From Endotrypanum monterogeii (Eukaryota; Euglenozoa; Kinetoplastea; Trypanosomatida; Trypanosomatidae): DNA of 64,000 nt. Shown piece after piece: positions 36,855 through 46,938 of this stretch (position 1 is its first letter; each line of letters starts with the position of its first letter). Location: positions 615,021 through 679,020 of the forward strand of contig CM007340.1 of the NCBI GenBank assembly GCA_000333855.2, in the 5' to 3' direction. The notes beneath the pieces are model-generated. The model was not told the DNA's origin and searched no databases. It saw only the letters and a program-made list of their open reading frames with translations. The translations under genes and the position numbers were made by a program.

Positions 36855-39596
36855 AGTGCTTTCCTTCGTCATCGAACATCACTCCAGATTTGCGTCACAG
36901 CGCGTGCGCCAAGACCTCCCGTTTAGTTGCCGTTGCGGAACGACGCTGTTGTCTCCGAAGTGTGCTTACATGCACTTCGACGGGGTACTGCATTTCTCTA
37001 CGTCTGACAATGCAGGGGGAAGGGAAGCAATATGGAGGGAGACTTATCCCTCGCCCATGTGCGCTCGCCTCCAGCCGGTGTTGCCAGGCAGAGAGGGTGG
37101 ACAGAACTCCTTCATCAGATGGTATTGATATGACCATCTGTTTATCACCGACCGCTGCCGGGACACTCAATTGCGAGGGGCTGCACATGTGTTGCTACGT
37201 TCAGATGTTTTCTAATCGCTTCGTCTCACCATAGGTAAGTCGTGTGTGTGTGTGTGTGTGTGTAAGTCTTTTTTTTTTGCTAATATCCTGCCATTTGTAT
37301 TCTTTATCAGGGAATCGCAGAGAGTGAGGACTTCGGTGCGATCATATAGAAAGCTGTGCTCAGGCAATATAGAGGATAATATTGCAGGTGCTGATCCCGA
37401 CTGCATCATCTCTCGCAGTCGCAGAGACGCCGTCAGTTTATTGCGAGTCGGATGCGAAAACGTGCGCTATGGAAAGGGATCCTACACATGGGAGCTACAC
37501 TCTAGTATTCTCGAGCGACAGAAGTGTGACGACGCAAAATCTAGTGCGCTTGCAGGTTAACGTGGTGATGGGATGCGTAGTGATCTCAAGCGTTTGCGTG
37601 TATTTCGTCGAGTCGCAGTCGATCGTCTGTGCGGTCGTTGACGTGGAACCGATTTTTCTCGTTGGGGCCTCGGATAGTGATACGAGCAATACCTAGCCGT
37701 CACTGGCGATGCCTTGAGTCAAACAGCAAACAGTCGAGCGTAAGAGTGGACGCTTTCGTGAGTTGTGTTAGGAGGAAGGGGTATCATGCCTGGCTACTCG
37801 TCTCACCTGCGCATGCCCAGAGGCAGTCGCTGAGAGCACCAGTTACGACGGAGCCACCTCGGGTGGATCGTACATACGTGCCTCGCATCGAGCGCTGCGA
37901 ATCTGGGACCGTTGCAAATGCGACGCGAGTTGAGGGCATCGACTGTGTTCACTAGCAGTCACCATCCACCGCTACTGCCAACATCTTGCCCCTCCAAACA
38001 TGAGGGTATCTGACCCCTTCATATGCATGACCGTTATCGATACGAACACACGTGACACGGATGCGTGATTGCTTTCCCCTCATGACACCCCCATTACACT
38101 GAAACATGTGCGCGTGTGTGCTTTGAGGTGTGCCTGTGTACTAGAAGAGACGGATCAAACTTCTGGCCGTCTCTGCCTCTCTTTTTTTTTTTCTCTCCGG
38201 GGAGACCAAAGGCCCGTATGAAGGACGCATCACGGACATCGATCCGTTGGCAATCTTTACGGCAAAACAGAGCGCGTAGGAGGCCCTATGCTACACATAA
38301 CATCACTGCGACAGCGAGACGGGGGAACATCCAGGAGGACTTGTGCATATGGCAGGTCTTCGAGACGTTACGTGCTGAGCGGGCTCCAGCGTGGCCGAGA
38401 CTACGACTCTCCTCCGCGTGGAGGACACTTGTACAAATGTATTCGGAACGGGGTTCCATTGCCTCCGTGCCCAAGCGCAGAGAGTTTGTTCACCTCTGCA
38501 GAAAGAGTACTACATTCCTTTGGCAAGGATGTCCCCTCCGTCGTGCAACATGTGATCCTGAGTGCATGCATACTGTAGCCCTAATAAAGGCAGACCGGCG
38601 GTCCTGCAATTCGAACGCAGTACCTCCTCCGTCACAACCTCCACACTCACATCTGCTGCGCAAGCCGCATCACGGCAGTGCCCACTGTGCCGAGTAGTCG
38701 CGCACTACCTACCTTAAGGTTGCTCAGGCATCCTCGCTACTCGACAGCCAACGCCAGGTGCGATATTGTCGATCCACGTTAACACTTTGATGATCACACA
38801 GATGATACATAAATGCCCAGCGTATTGGATCATCTCAGGGCCACGCCAACCAGCAGTTGACTTCTCTGCATCAAAGATGGCTTCGTGTCGGCAGTGGAAA
38901 GGAGGAGGGAGTCGCCAGCTGCTTGTTCGCCCCCCCCCTTTCCCTGATAACGCTCTGGTAAGACCCTCTCCCTCGCCCCTCTTCTCGCGGAGAAAAAAAA
39001 AGGAGCAGTGGAAACCATCAAAAAAAAAAAAAGATAGCGTCGAGAAGAGGAGAGCGGAAGCCGCGCCGGGGCTTTGTGTGCGGCTGTGCGTAGCGTAAGG
39101 GGGGTGACAAATGTGTGTGTACGCTAAATACATTCCATTACTGTTTTGAGCTCTGCGCACATTCACCCCCCTCCCCATCCACTCCAGGGGGGGGAGGGGG
39201 GAGGCGGGTTCAGTTGTGTATCAGACCCTAGGCAATCGTTCATGCATTCGAGAGGAGGAATGGATGAGGGCACAACAACACGGAAGTCCAGCACAAATCC
39301 CATAAAGAGACGAATATCAGCAACATGTGATAAAAATATATACAAGAGTAATGACCCCCTGGCAGTGCTGGCGGTCCCGAGGCGGCGGGGGGGGGGGGCA
39401 GGGGGGCAGCTCATTAGTAAGAAGAGGGGGAGAAGATTTCTTACTGCCCACCTTTTCCGTTATCAGAAATCGCCGCAGAGCACTTTTCGCGCCGAACTCC
39501 AATTCATTCACGACCAATGTTAAGGCTGACCCTTGGTGATGTTATCAAGTAGGCAGGAGACGAATCCGCACTGATGTGAGCAGCCGTGTCAGATGC

Positions 39597-41348
39597 TCAG
39601 CGACCAAGCAGGCGATGAACCCAACCGTTCGCTTTTCCATCCACTGCGGCTGTTCCAATCGCAACTGCGGTCGCCATCACCATGAGACCTGTCAATAACA
39701 TCACGCGACGTACGCGTGCTGCCTTGGCAGGGCTGCGCCACTCCCGCGGCAGCGAATGCCACAGCAGCCGCAGGGCCGCGTTGCGCGTGTTCTGGTTGGA
39801 CAGCAGACCGAGTCGTTTGACGTCACCGTTAAGAAAGTTCGTTTCTTCCGTCTTTACTGTCTCTTTATGCTGCGCGCAGTACTGCTCTGCCGTCTTGATG
39901 AGCGAGTTGAGGACCTTACGGTCAATACTGTCGAGCACACGGGAGGGAAGCCGCGAGAGCTGGGCGTAGACGCGTGCCATCAGCACAATGCCGTTGTCGT
40001 TGGCTTCCGTGACGCTCATGGTGACCCCAATTTCTTCATTAGCGACATGGATCCACTCGAGGATGGTCTCGCGCTGGTGAATAGCAAGGGCAGCGGTAAA
40101 GTAAATGACGGCTGAACCCTCTTCGTCTGCTACAAAATAGTCGAACAATCGTGTCAGCACCTCCAAGTTCTCGATGTTGTGCACGTACCACGTAATGACC
40201 CATGACACAGCGTAATGTGACTCCGGCCCTACTCCACACCACTCTAGGGCAGCAGCCAAAGGAGGGTCTTCTTGGGCAATGATGGCGTGCATGGCGTACA
40301 GCATTGCCTCAGAGTTCCTCAGTTGACGCGCGCTGAATCGCTTCCAGCGTGTAACCAGCAGTTTTTCACACACGGACACAACTTCCTCCCACTCCATGTG
40401 TGGGCTCAGTACGTGCATCATGCACCCCATCAGTTCGTGCAATCCTTGGTAGTAGAAGCACTGCGGGTTGTGGAGAAGCACGCGCAGGATCATGTTTTTT
40501 AGCCGCCACCGCTGCTCATTGCGCTCGGCTGAGTGCGGGTATAAAGTCCACAGTGAGCGCGCTATGTCTGCCTCCACTACGCGCGGTTGGCAATTGTCAG
40601 GCAGATGATACCACGATATGGGGTACAACACTCGCCCAAAGAAGTCCTGCGGAGTGTTGGCGTTGCCATCCACGACGCCCTTTGCAAGCTCGAGGAAGTG
40701 GCCGGTGTCACTTTTCACGCGTCGTGAAAGTTGGGAGACGGCGCGTCGACGGACAGGGGGTCGTACCAACGGCCTCTCTTCGCTGGTGTTGCTGTCACCG
40801 TCAGCGCCTTCTTGAACGTGATCCACACGAGACATCGCTCGCGACCGCTCCAGCGATGGGTGCCGATGGCGAAGTGGCCATGCCGTCGATAGGTTCAGCA
40901 AAGGAACTGAGCTGAAGGACGAGGTGCGGGCCGGGCGATTCTCCTCGCCGTCGTCTTCTCTCCCCCCCAACGGATGGCTGGAGGAGCCTAAAGAATCGCT
41001 CATGCGTGTATCCTCTCGACTGGGGTTGCCGCCAGATTGACACGCTTGCAGGCGTGCCTCTTCCTGCATTTGGTGTATGATGCCGTCACCGAGCTGTGGC
41101 ACAGCAGTTCCGCTTCTGAGCCCGAGGATGAGATCACGCCACACCATGACTCGCAGTTGTGCATATCGCTGCAGCCGCCCTGAGCGACACATCACGGCGC
41201 AGTGCTCCATGTAGTCCGCCTCTGTCTGTTCAAGTCGGCGACGCTCGAGTTGATCGATGAGGAACTCTTCATCTTCCAGAGGAGACGACGACGAGGCCGC
41301 AGCGGACGATCCGCTGCTGGAGATAGACATAGTAGACGAATGAAACAT
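39597..41348 (-). CDS. TBC-domain RabGAP with C-terminal membrane anchor (TBC1D20/Gyp8-like)
   Basis: TBC proteins speed GTP hydrolysis by Rab GTPases. The 583 residues begin with a Ser-rich leader (ATGs at 41348 and 41330). The TBC domain starts near 55 (LRVMVWRDLILGL) and holds both catalytic fingers. One is VEADIARS, the IxxDxxR motif with Asp261 and Arg264; the other is YYQG, with Gln301. The domain is interrupted by an acidic, Ser/Arg-rich insert of about 120 residues (near 100-220). A single hydrophobic helix close to the C-terminus (VMLLTGLMVMATAVAIGTAA) suits tail anchoring. This layout and the YYQGLHELMG sequence match TBC1D20/Gyp8, an ER-linked GAP for Rab1, which suggests control of early secretory traffic. 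Confidence 0.85.
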   Translation of the reverse strand: MFHSSTMSISSSGSSAAASSSSPLEDEEFLIDQLERRRLEQTEADYMEHCAVMCRSGRLQRYAQLRVMVWRDLILGLRSGTAVPQLGDGIIHQMQEEARLQACQSGGNPSREDTRMSDSLGSSSHPLGGREDDGEENRPARTSSFSSVPLLNLSTAWPLRHRHPSLERSRAMSRVDHVQEGADGDSNTSEERPLVRPPVRRRAVSQLSRRVKSDTGHFLELAKGVVDGNANTPQDFFGRVLYPISWYHLPDNCQPRVVEADIARSLWTLYPHSAERNEQRWRLKNMILRVLLHNPQCFYYQGLHELMGCMMHVLSPHMEWEEVVSVCEKLLVTRWKRFSARQLRNSEAMLYAMHAIIAQEDPPLAAALEWCGVGPESHYAVSWVITWYVHNIENLEVLTRLFDYFVADEEGSAVIYFTAALAIHQRETILEWIHVANEEIGVTMSVTEANDNGIVLMARVYAQLSRLPSRVLDSIDRKVLNSLIKTAEQYCAQHKETVKTEETNFLNGDVKRLGLLSNQNTRNAALRLLWHSLPREWRSPAKAARVRRVMLLTGLMVMATAVAIGTAAVDGKANGWVHRLLGR

Positions 41349-42132
41349 TGATGGGCTTCTTCTAGGACACGGCGGGGTCTATATCTGCTACAGAGGGGAG
41401 GGGGGGGGTATAATGCAGACAGTGTCGAGTACGGTACTTGTTACGTCTCTGAAGAGTAGACCAGTATGGGAGCAAGGGAAGGTGACAGATGATAAGTATC
41501 TCACGGGGGGGGGGGAGAGGAGGAGATGAGCAGGATAGAAACACGGAGGAAGTATTTGCCTCACCTCACGTGCACTTGTGTGTGTGTGTGGCTTTTTGTG
41601 TGTGCACAGGTGTAGAAGAGGCACTGTTACACTCGAACTCCTCCACAAGTCGCAGTACAAGTCAGTAAATGGGGTGACCATGAGATGAGGGTGATGTTGG
41701 GGCAGGGAGGGGGGGGGGCAGGGGGGGCAGGGAGGGGAGGGGCATTGAGTCTCTGGAGGAATAGTGCGCCCCAAAGGAAATGGAGAAGGGGAAGGGAGGT
41801 GACACAATGCTTTTCTGTTTACGTCTGTTGGAATACCAGCCTCAGCGAGGTGATAGTCATAAGAAAGATATGTCGGTGGGATTGAGATACACGGCAGGAG
41901 CACACACATATCGACATAGGTGCACACAGACTCAATCACCAAGAGAAGTGGTTAAGATTGGGAGGAAAAAAAAAACAGTTGCTGGGGTTCAACGCTGACG
42001 TCACTGCCAATGACGACGACGGCAACAAACGGGGGATATAAAGATCGACACAGACGCGTACATTCGATGACTGTTGATCAGTGGGCAAGCTCCGGTGCAC
42101 GTGCCGCGGACACGTTGGGAGCCCCTGCTGGG
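41349..42132. other. Intergenic spacer
   Basis: No gene supported. Purine runs at about 41391-41410 and 41504-41528 on the + strand could serve trans-splicing of the TBC gene. There are G-rich tracts at 41700-41745. Confidence 0.65.
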
Positions 42133-42774
42133 TTACTCCAAAATTGTTTTGGCCTCCATGCCCTTTGGCGGCTGTGCGTCCACCTTCTTCTTCTTTACAT
42201 CGTCCCAGTTCGTGGATAGCACTGTCCCACCGCTTTCCGTAAAAGATTTGATCATAGCACGTCGTTGCTCATCAGAGCCGTCGCCATAGATCTGCTGGAA
42301 AAGTTTATTGAGTGCAGCCTCCCCTTCCGGCTTCGTGTCGTCCTCGACCTCGACCTTCAACGTGCTCCAGTCCTTTCCCTTACTGTTGGGATACGTGAGG
42401 TCCTTGGTCGATGCAGGAAGCGAGCTATCTGGTGTGCGCAAGTTGGGGGCAACAGCTGCATCTTCTGCACTGGTCTTGCGCTCCAGAATTGGCCACTGGT
42501 ACGGTTGGGCCTTATTCACGGATACTTCCACTTTCATTGGACGCACGGAGATGGACGCGTCATCTTCAGTGAGTTCTGCGAATAGGGGATCGTAACCGCA
42601 ACTGTACTCGCGTCCGTTGTCATCGAGGCGGATGGTCACCTCCAGTGAAGTGGACGTCTTTGTCACGACGACGTCGTTCGCCGTGCGGTCTTTGACGTAG
42701 AAGGTGAAGTGGATCTGTTCCGCAGACTGATACCACTCCATCCGCACTTGGCCGATGAATGGCACAACTGACAT
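42133..42774 (-). CDS. SGT1: SGT1-like CS/SGS-domain co-chaperone
   Basis: SGT1 links HSP90 to client complexes such as SCF ubiquitin ligases and kinetochore proteins. The ATG at 42774 (MSVVPFIGQVRMEWYQSAE) gives 213 residues; the longer open frame upstream is low-complexity leader. Residues 8-100 form a CS domain (p23/HSP20 fold, ending QPYQWPILERK). Residues 135-210 form an SGS domain with the near-invariant ALNKLFQQIYGDGSDEQRRA and ESGGTVLSTNWDDVKKKKV. The N-terminal TPR domain of yeast, plant and animal SGT1 is absent, as is the usual KKY ending (it ends EAKTILE). A + strand purine tract (42851-42880) fits its splice signal. Confidence 0.92.
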   Translation of the reverse strand: MSVVPFIGQVRMEWYQSAEQIHFTFYVKDRTANDVVVTKTSTSLEVTIRLDDNGREYSCGYDPLFAELTEDDASISVRPMKVEVSVNKAQPYQWPILERKTSAEDAAVAPNLRTPDSSLPASTKDLTYPNSKGKDWSTLKVEVEDDTKPEGEAALNKLFQQIYGDGSDEQRRAMIKSFTESGGTVLSTNWDDVKKKKVDAQPPKGMEAKTILE

Positions 42775-44053
42775 TTTTTTTTTACTTTGCGTGTGGTGAC
42801 GAGAGGATATCCCCGGACACAATGAAAGAATTCCTTTGGAGACAACAAACAGAGGGGGAGTGGAGTGGGGGGGGGGAAGGTTTGCAGTCGCTAGGTAACA
42901 CGATGTTACGAGCACAATAAAAAAGAAAAAAAAAGATGAAGAACAAAATAAACAAAAATTGGGTGAAGATGTTGGGTGGGCTAATTCCGTCGCGGGGAAA
43001 TAGAAGAGTGAGATCGAGAAAGAGTTGCAGCGAGGTGGTTCCCTATCGTTTTTTTTTTTTTGGGCGTCACCGCCTCTTTTTTTTTTTTTGGTTGGAGGGC
43101 GAAGAAGACTCACATGTTAAATCGCAGGTGGAGAAACGAAGGAGGCGGGAAGCGTGAGAGAAATGGGGTAGGGGAGGGAAAGAGGAGGAGATGGGCGTGT
43201 CATCGGTGGAGCTTTAGGTGGTGGAAGAGGAAGCACAAAAAAGATATCGAAGCATGGGGTCCTATCATAGGCACATACTTTATATAGGTTATCCCCCAGA
43301 CTTTTTGTGCTTCCTCAAATGCATCGTCTTATCGCTTCTGTGCAAAACCTCTAAACCACCGTGGGGAAACACACTTGAAGGCAGTCGTCGAGGACCAGTC
43401 AGGGGGTGAGCCTGCAGCTAGATCGGTCCCTGCTGAGCACGCCAAGTGAGCAGGGTGACTGGGGCGAGAGAATAGTGTATGATGCGACCCTCTAAGCACC
43501 GAAGGTTCGAAGCCTCAAGTTCAGTCACACACACACACACACACACACGCACGTGTGATGTATGTATGTGCGTGAATGTGGGGTCCGTTTGTAAATCAGT
43601 TCCGAAATGAAGAAACAAAATACGAAAGAAGAAAGTGATAAAATAGTTAAAAAAAAAAGAAAAACGACATCGCCGATGAAGACAAAGGTTGCCGCGCCTT
43701 AGAGATGAACCGAGAGACAGAAGCCACTGCTCGTGTGTTTGCACGCAAGGGGACGAAGCCAGGCAGCAAGGGAGGATCATCGAGTCTGAAAAGAAATCTA
43801 GGTGTTGAAGGGGCGGAAAGAAGAAACAGCAGGAGACTATTGTGCCGTTGTACCATCGAGTGCCTCCTCGCTCCCTCCCTAGCAGTGCCCTTTGCCTGTC
43901 AACGAGGTTGCCCTCCGTGATGTATGAGCTGCGCTGAGGGAATCCAAAACTCGATGCACACATCAGAAGCAAAGAGGGAAAGAAAGCGTCATCACACCCT
44001 CTGGGACATCGGCAGGGTATAAAGCGGGCGGACTGTGGGGGTGTCTTTTCTGC
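42775..44053. other. Intergenic spacer of 1.3 kb
   Basis: No gene supported. It has the SGT1 purine tract, poly-T runs at 43049-43060 and 43077-43090, and (CA)n at 43529-43549. The right part is the 3' UTR of the ribosomal protein gene. A tRNA-like T-loop string (ggttcgaag, about 43503-43511) has no pairing stem. Confidence 0.65.
42851..42880 (-). promoter_or_regulatory. Candidate polypyrimidine tract for the SGT1-like gene
   Basis: G/A run with few interruptions on the + strand, 77-106 bases upstream of the ATG in the transcript sense. Confidence 0.45.
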
Positions 44054-44575
44054 TTAGTTCTTGGCGAACTTCTTGCCCATCTTATCGGCAGAGCTCTTGG
44101 AAACCACTTCGAGGACGTTGTAGCGAATGGTCTTGCTCAGCGGGCGGCACTGACCGATGATCACCTCGTCACCCTGCTTAGGGTCGAAGGCGGGACTGCA
44201 GTGCACGGCAAGGGACTTGTGGCGCTTCTGGTAACGCTGGTACGTCTTGATGAAGTGCAGGTAGTTGCGACGGATGGTGATGGTGCGGTCCATCTTGATG
44301 GAGTGCACGGTGCCACGCAGGATGCGGCCACGGATCACGACGTTGCTCGTGAAGGGGCACTTGCGGTCGATGTACTTGCCGTTCAGCGCCATAGCCGGGG
44401 TCTTGAAGCCCAGACCGACCTTCTTGGAGTAGCGGATGTGGCCGGAGCTGTTGACGTGTTTGCGGTTCGGGCGGTGCATGTTCTCATTCACCGCCGTCTG
44501 GCGCTGGTACGCCTTCTGGTGCTGAATGGTGGCATCCACCTGATGCGCCTTGAAGTACTGCGGAGCAGAGGACAT
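44054..44575 (-). CDS. RPS11: 40S ribosomal protein S11 (uS17)
   Basis: A structural protein of the small ribosomal subunit that binds 18S rRNA near the body of the 40S. The ATG at 44575 ([20 protein letters not shown]) gives 173 residues; the longer frame is leader sequence. The conserved core is plain: [19 protein letters not shown], then [20 protein letters not shown], then [15 protein letters not shown]. The eukaryotic N-terminal extension is of normal length. Codon choice is strongly biased to C/G-ending codons compared with neighbours, as expected for a highly expressed gene. The protein is basic and ends KKFAKN. The identity is certain. Confidence 0.98.
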   Translation of the reverse strand: MSSAPQYFKAHQVDATIQHQKAYQRQTAVNENMHRPNRKHVNSSGHIRYSKKVGLGFKTPAMALNGKYIDRKCPFTSNVVIRGRILRGTVHSIKMDRTITIRRNYLHFIKTYQRYQKRHKSLAVHCSPAFDPKQGDEVIIGQCRPLSKTIRYNVLEVVSKSSADKMGKKFAKN

Positions 44576-44862
44576 GTGTCTACGTGAGGTCGAGAATCTT
44601 TCTATGTGAGGGGGGGGGGAGGCAGATGTGCATGGGGATTGTAGCGTAGGAGAATGGAGTTGTGTGTGGAAAGGAGAGAGGATATTGGGGGGAGAGACGG
44701 CAGGACAAAGGGCCGCATAGGCGCGCATGGCAGAGGGGCACAGAGATGAAGCGGAGCACGCTTGTGTGTGTGTGTGGAGGAGCAGTTGAGGGTGGTAGCA
44801 GCCGCAGATATCAGTTCGGTAAAATACAATTGGCGATCAGCAAAGAGATAACAGTTGAGGCA

Positions 44863-44897
<35 letters not shown>

Positions 44898-45158
44898 CTT
44901 TATATAGCAAAAGCAAGTCAGGGGTCTGAGGAGAGAAAACGGTGATTCGGATCCGCGGTGGACAGGGAACAGCTGAAAGGATGAAGGAGAAGCAAACCAA
45001 GTGGGAGCACACACACACAGACATATATATATATATATCCTAGTACGTGATCCCCTCTTCATCCAAAAAAAAAAAAGCATCTAAGTCTAATGAAGCGCAA
45101 GTTGTACATGTTCCGTGTAAATGAGGTGCGTTCCAAAGTAAAGCGCGACGCACGGCAT
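44576..45158. other. Intergenic spacer
   Basis: No gene supported. A G-run at about 44608-44622 is a likely pyrimidine tract for S11. It also has (TA)n at 44866-44895 and CA-TA at 45008-45039. Confidence 0.7.
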
Positions 45159-46211
45159 CTAAGTTGCATGTTGGCGGGAGATTTCAGAGGCTGTCGTCCC
45201 TGACTGCATCATCCCTGCGCCCCAAAAGTGCCGTTGTGGGAGCTTCGAGACTAAGTTGGCACCCGGCATTCCTGTCGTGAACGAGTAGTCGGTGTGCGCA
45301 TCCCCGTTGAGGTAAGGATGCATAGACGACCCCAGGATGCCCCTCGGCCTCGTCATCCCCGACTCCACCGGTGGCATGAAGTGGGATTTCCAGGGATGCC
45401 TGTGGTCTTCGTTCCTCATCATATGGAGACGGGCATTGACCATCTTTGCTTCATCAATGAGGATGCGCGCTTGCTCCTCCTCTGCGCGGCGAGTGCGCAC
45501 CCACACCTTGTATTCTTCAATTTCTTGCGGTGTCATCAACCCGTACTTGGGCAACGCGTTGCTAAGATACAAAACAAGACCTACCGCATACGTAACGTAC
45601 CCCATCCCGGCGAAGACCCACAGATTCACCGTGCTGACGAAGGGCAGGTAGGCGTTTGACATCACCCCGCAGTGCAGCAAGTAGTCCTTCAGCAAAGAGG
45701 CAGGTTGCCTCGCGGTCGCCACGATCTGTATGACGTAGGCCAGCAACAAAAGCTCGGCAGCGGAGATGATATCTTTCCAGAAGTAGAAGTTACGGTACTT
45801 GATAACAAACACATTCGCATCCACCAGCGTCCGATTCACTGCACCAACAATGAGGGTGGTGATGCACACAAAAATCGCGAGTCGCATCTGTATGGCGTGA
45901 TCAACGAAAATGTCGTTCACAGAATTCTGAGTGAGGGTTATACTGACAGAGTTAAAGGCGTAGATGTTCCGTGTCGTTGTAAAGGAGCAGGTTCCTGTCT
46001 TGTAGATGAGGGCAGGTGAGAGCTCGAAGTTGTTGGGGACAATGATGCTGCGCGTGAAGGTGCGTTTGGCACCAATCACTGTAGTGACGGTGTGTATAAG
46101 AAATGTGATGAGCTGCACGAGTGAGCAGAGATCGTAAAAAGATACAATTTTCTTTTCAACCGCCAGTCGCCCCTTATTGGGCCGCTGCTGGAGATCGCTC
46201 ACAAGCTGCAT
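45159..46211 (-). CDS. Conserved-type multi-pass membrane protein, 350 residues
   Basis: I do not recognise the family. The first ATG is at 46211 (MQLVSDLQQRPNKGRLAVEK); the frame continues only to a GTG two codons earlier. Hydrophobic segments fall at about 25-47 (VSFYDLCSLVQLITFLIHTV), 108-128 (LAIFVCITTLIVGAV), 145-168 (DIISAAELLLLAYVIQIVA) and 195-220 (NLWVFAGMGYVTYAVGLVLYL). That gives four likely membrane helices. The loop between the first two carries several Thr/Asn and could be lumenal or extracellular. The C-terminal 120 residues are soluble: a charged helix (EEYKVWVRTRRAEEEQARILI) then a Gly/Pro/His-rich tail. No transporter signature is visible. Confidence 0.75.
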   Translation of the reverse strand: MQLVSDLQQRPNKGRLAVEKKIVSFYDLCSLVQLITFLIHTVTTVIGAKRTFTRSIIVPNNFELSPALIYKTGTCSFTTTRNIYAFNSVSITLTQNSVNDIFVDHAIQMRLAIFVCITTLIVGAVNRTLVDANVFVIKYRNFYFWKDIISAAELLLLAYVIQIVATARQPASLLKDYLLHCGVMSNAYLPFVSTVNLWVFAGMGYVTYAVGLVLYLSNALPKYGLMTPQEIEEYKVWVRTRRAEEEQARILIDEAKMVNARLHMMRNEDHRHPWKSHFMPPVESGMTRPRGILGSSMHPYLNGDAHTDYSFTTGMPGANLVSKLPQRHFWGAGMMQSGTTASEISRQHAT

Positions 46212-46938
46212 TGGCACACTCCCTTCCCCAGTGATAAATGGTGTCTGTGTGTGTGTGTGTGTGTGTGTGGAGGGAGGGTGATGAATTGATGAGGTAATGC
46301 TGGTGGTAGTGGTGAGGTTATGTGAGCTGCACCAGTCTGGTTCCTTTCAGAGCAGATAGTGCAAAGGAGGCGGCGAGGAGCAGAGAAGGCAGATCAAAGC
46401 GAGTGCACAGTTGGGAGAGGAGGAGGGGGTCGCAGTTGGAGACAGCGCACCTACGCATTCCCCACCCAGTTCACAAGAGGCATTCCTTGTAGACATTACA
46501 TCATTACGTGAGAAAGAGGGCCACGACACAACTATCAGGGTAGCCAATGTGCCCTCTTGGCGTGATGGTAGTCGCCGTGGGAATGTCACTAGCGGACGTG
46601 CGCCAATCACGACTTGAAAGCCCAAAGGCGTTAAGGGGTCAGAGAAGAACCAGGAGCCCCAGCGATACAGCTTATATCTTGGCGGTCCCCCATGTGAGTG
46701 CTCTGTGAACGCATATTTGCTGGGATTCATCTACGCCTCATTTAGAGTCACACAACATATTCGTTAACGTTTAACCGACAATTGTGCATACCAGCGAAAT
46801 CACGTCGGCGAGTGCGCATCAGCGACACCTCCGTAAGCCTCGCGGCTTTCACGTTCCCCTCTCCACCCATTAGAGCACAAGCGAAGTAAATGCGGCGATG
46901 ATGTCACCTCTGATTTGGGGCCCTTTTAACTTTTATTT
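46212..46938. other. Intergenic spacer
   Basis: No gene supported. It holds (GT)n at 46241-46268 followed by a short purine run just upstream of the membrane protein gene. Confidence 0.7.

Larger units (their letters stand above)
35387..39596. other. Gene-poor stretch of 4.2 kb with an assembly gap
   Basis: No minus-strand gene of normal length is present. The part next to the AAA gene has a polypyrimidine candidate and a short open frame (35492-35836) judged doubtful. Next come a (GT)n run at 35921-35939 and two copies of a unit of about 375 bp flanking 16 Ns. The part from 37300 to 38700 has mixed composition, unlike the repeat-rich spacers elsewhere, with ORF fragments on the + strand only. 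A gene may be missing or decayed here. Most of the stretch would lie in the 3' UTR of the TBC gene. Confidence 0.6.

Noticed and set aside
37246..37955. Overlapping + strand frames between the repeat unit and the TBC gene
   Set aside because: They run against the cluster direction, lack a motif, and shift frame repeatedly. They are kept only as part of the gene-poor interval finding.
38590..38660. tRNA-like T-arm on the minus strand (ctgcg-ttcgaat-tgcag)
   Set aside because: The 5-bp stem and T-loop are correct and a 7-base acceptor strand follows, but upstream there is no anticodon stem, no D arm and no pairing 5' acceptor. A tRNAscan-SE run would decide.
43503..43511. GGTTCGAAG string resembling a T-loop
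   Set aside because: The flanking bases do not pair as a T-stem on either strand.
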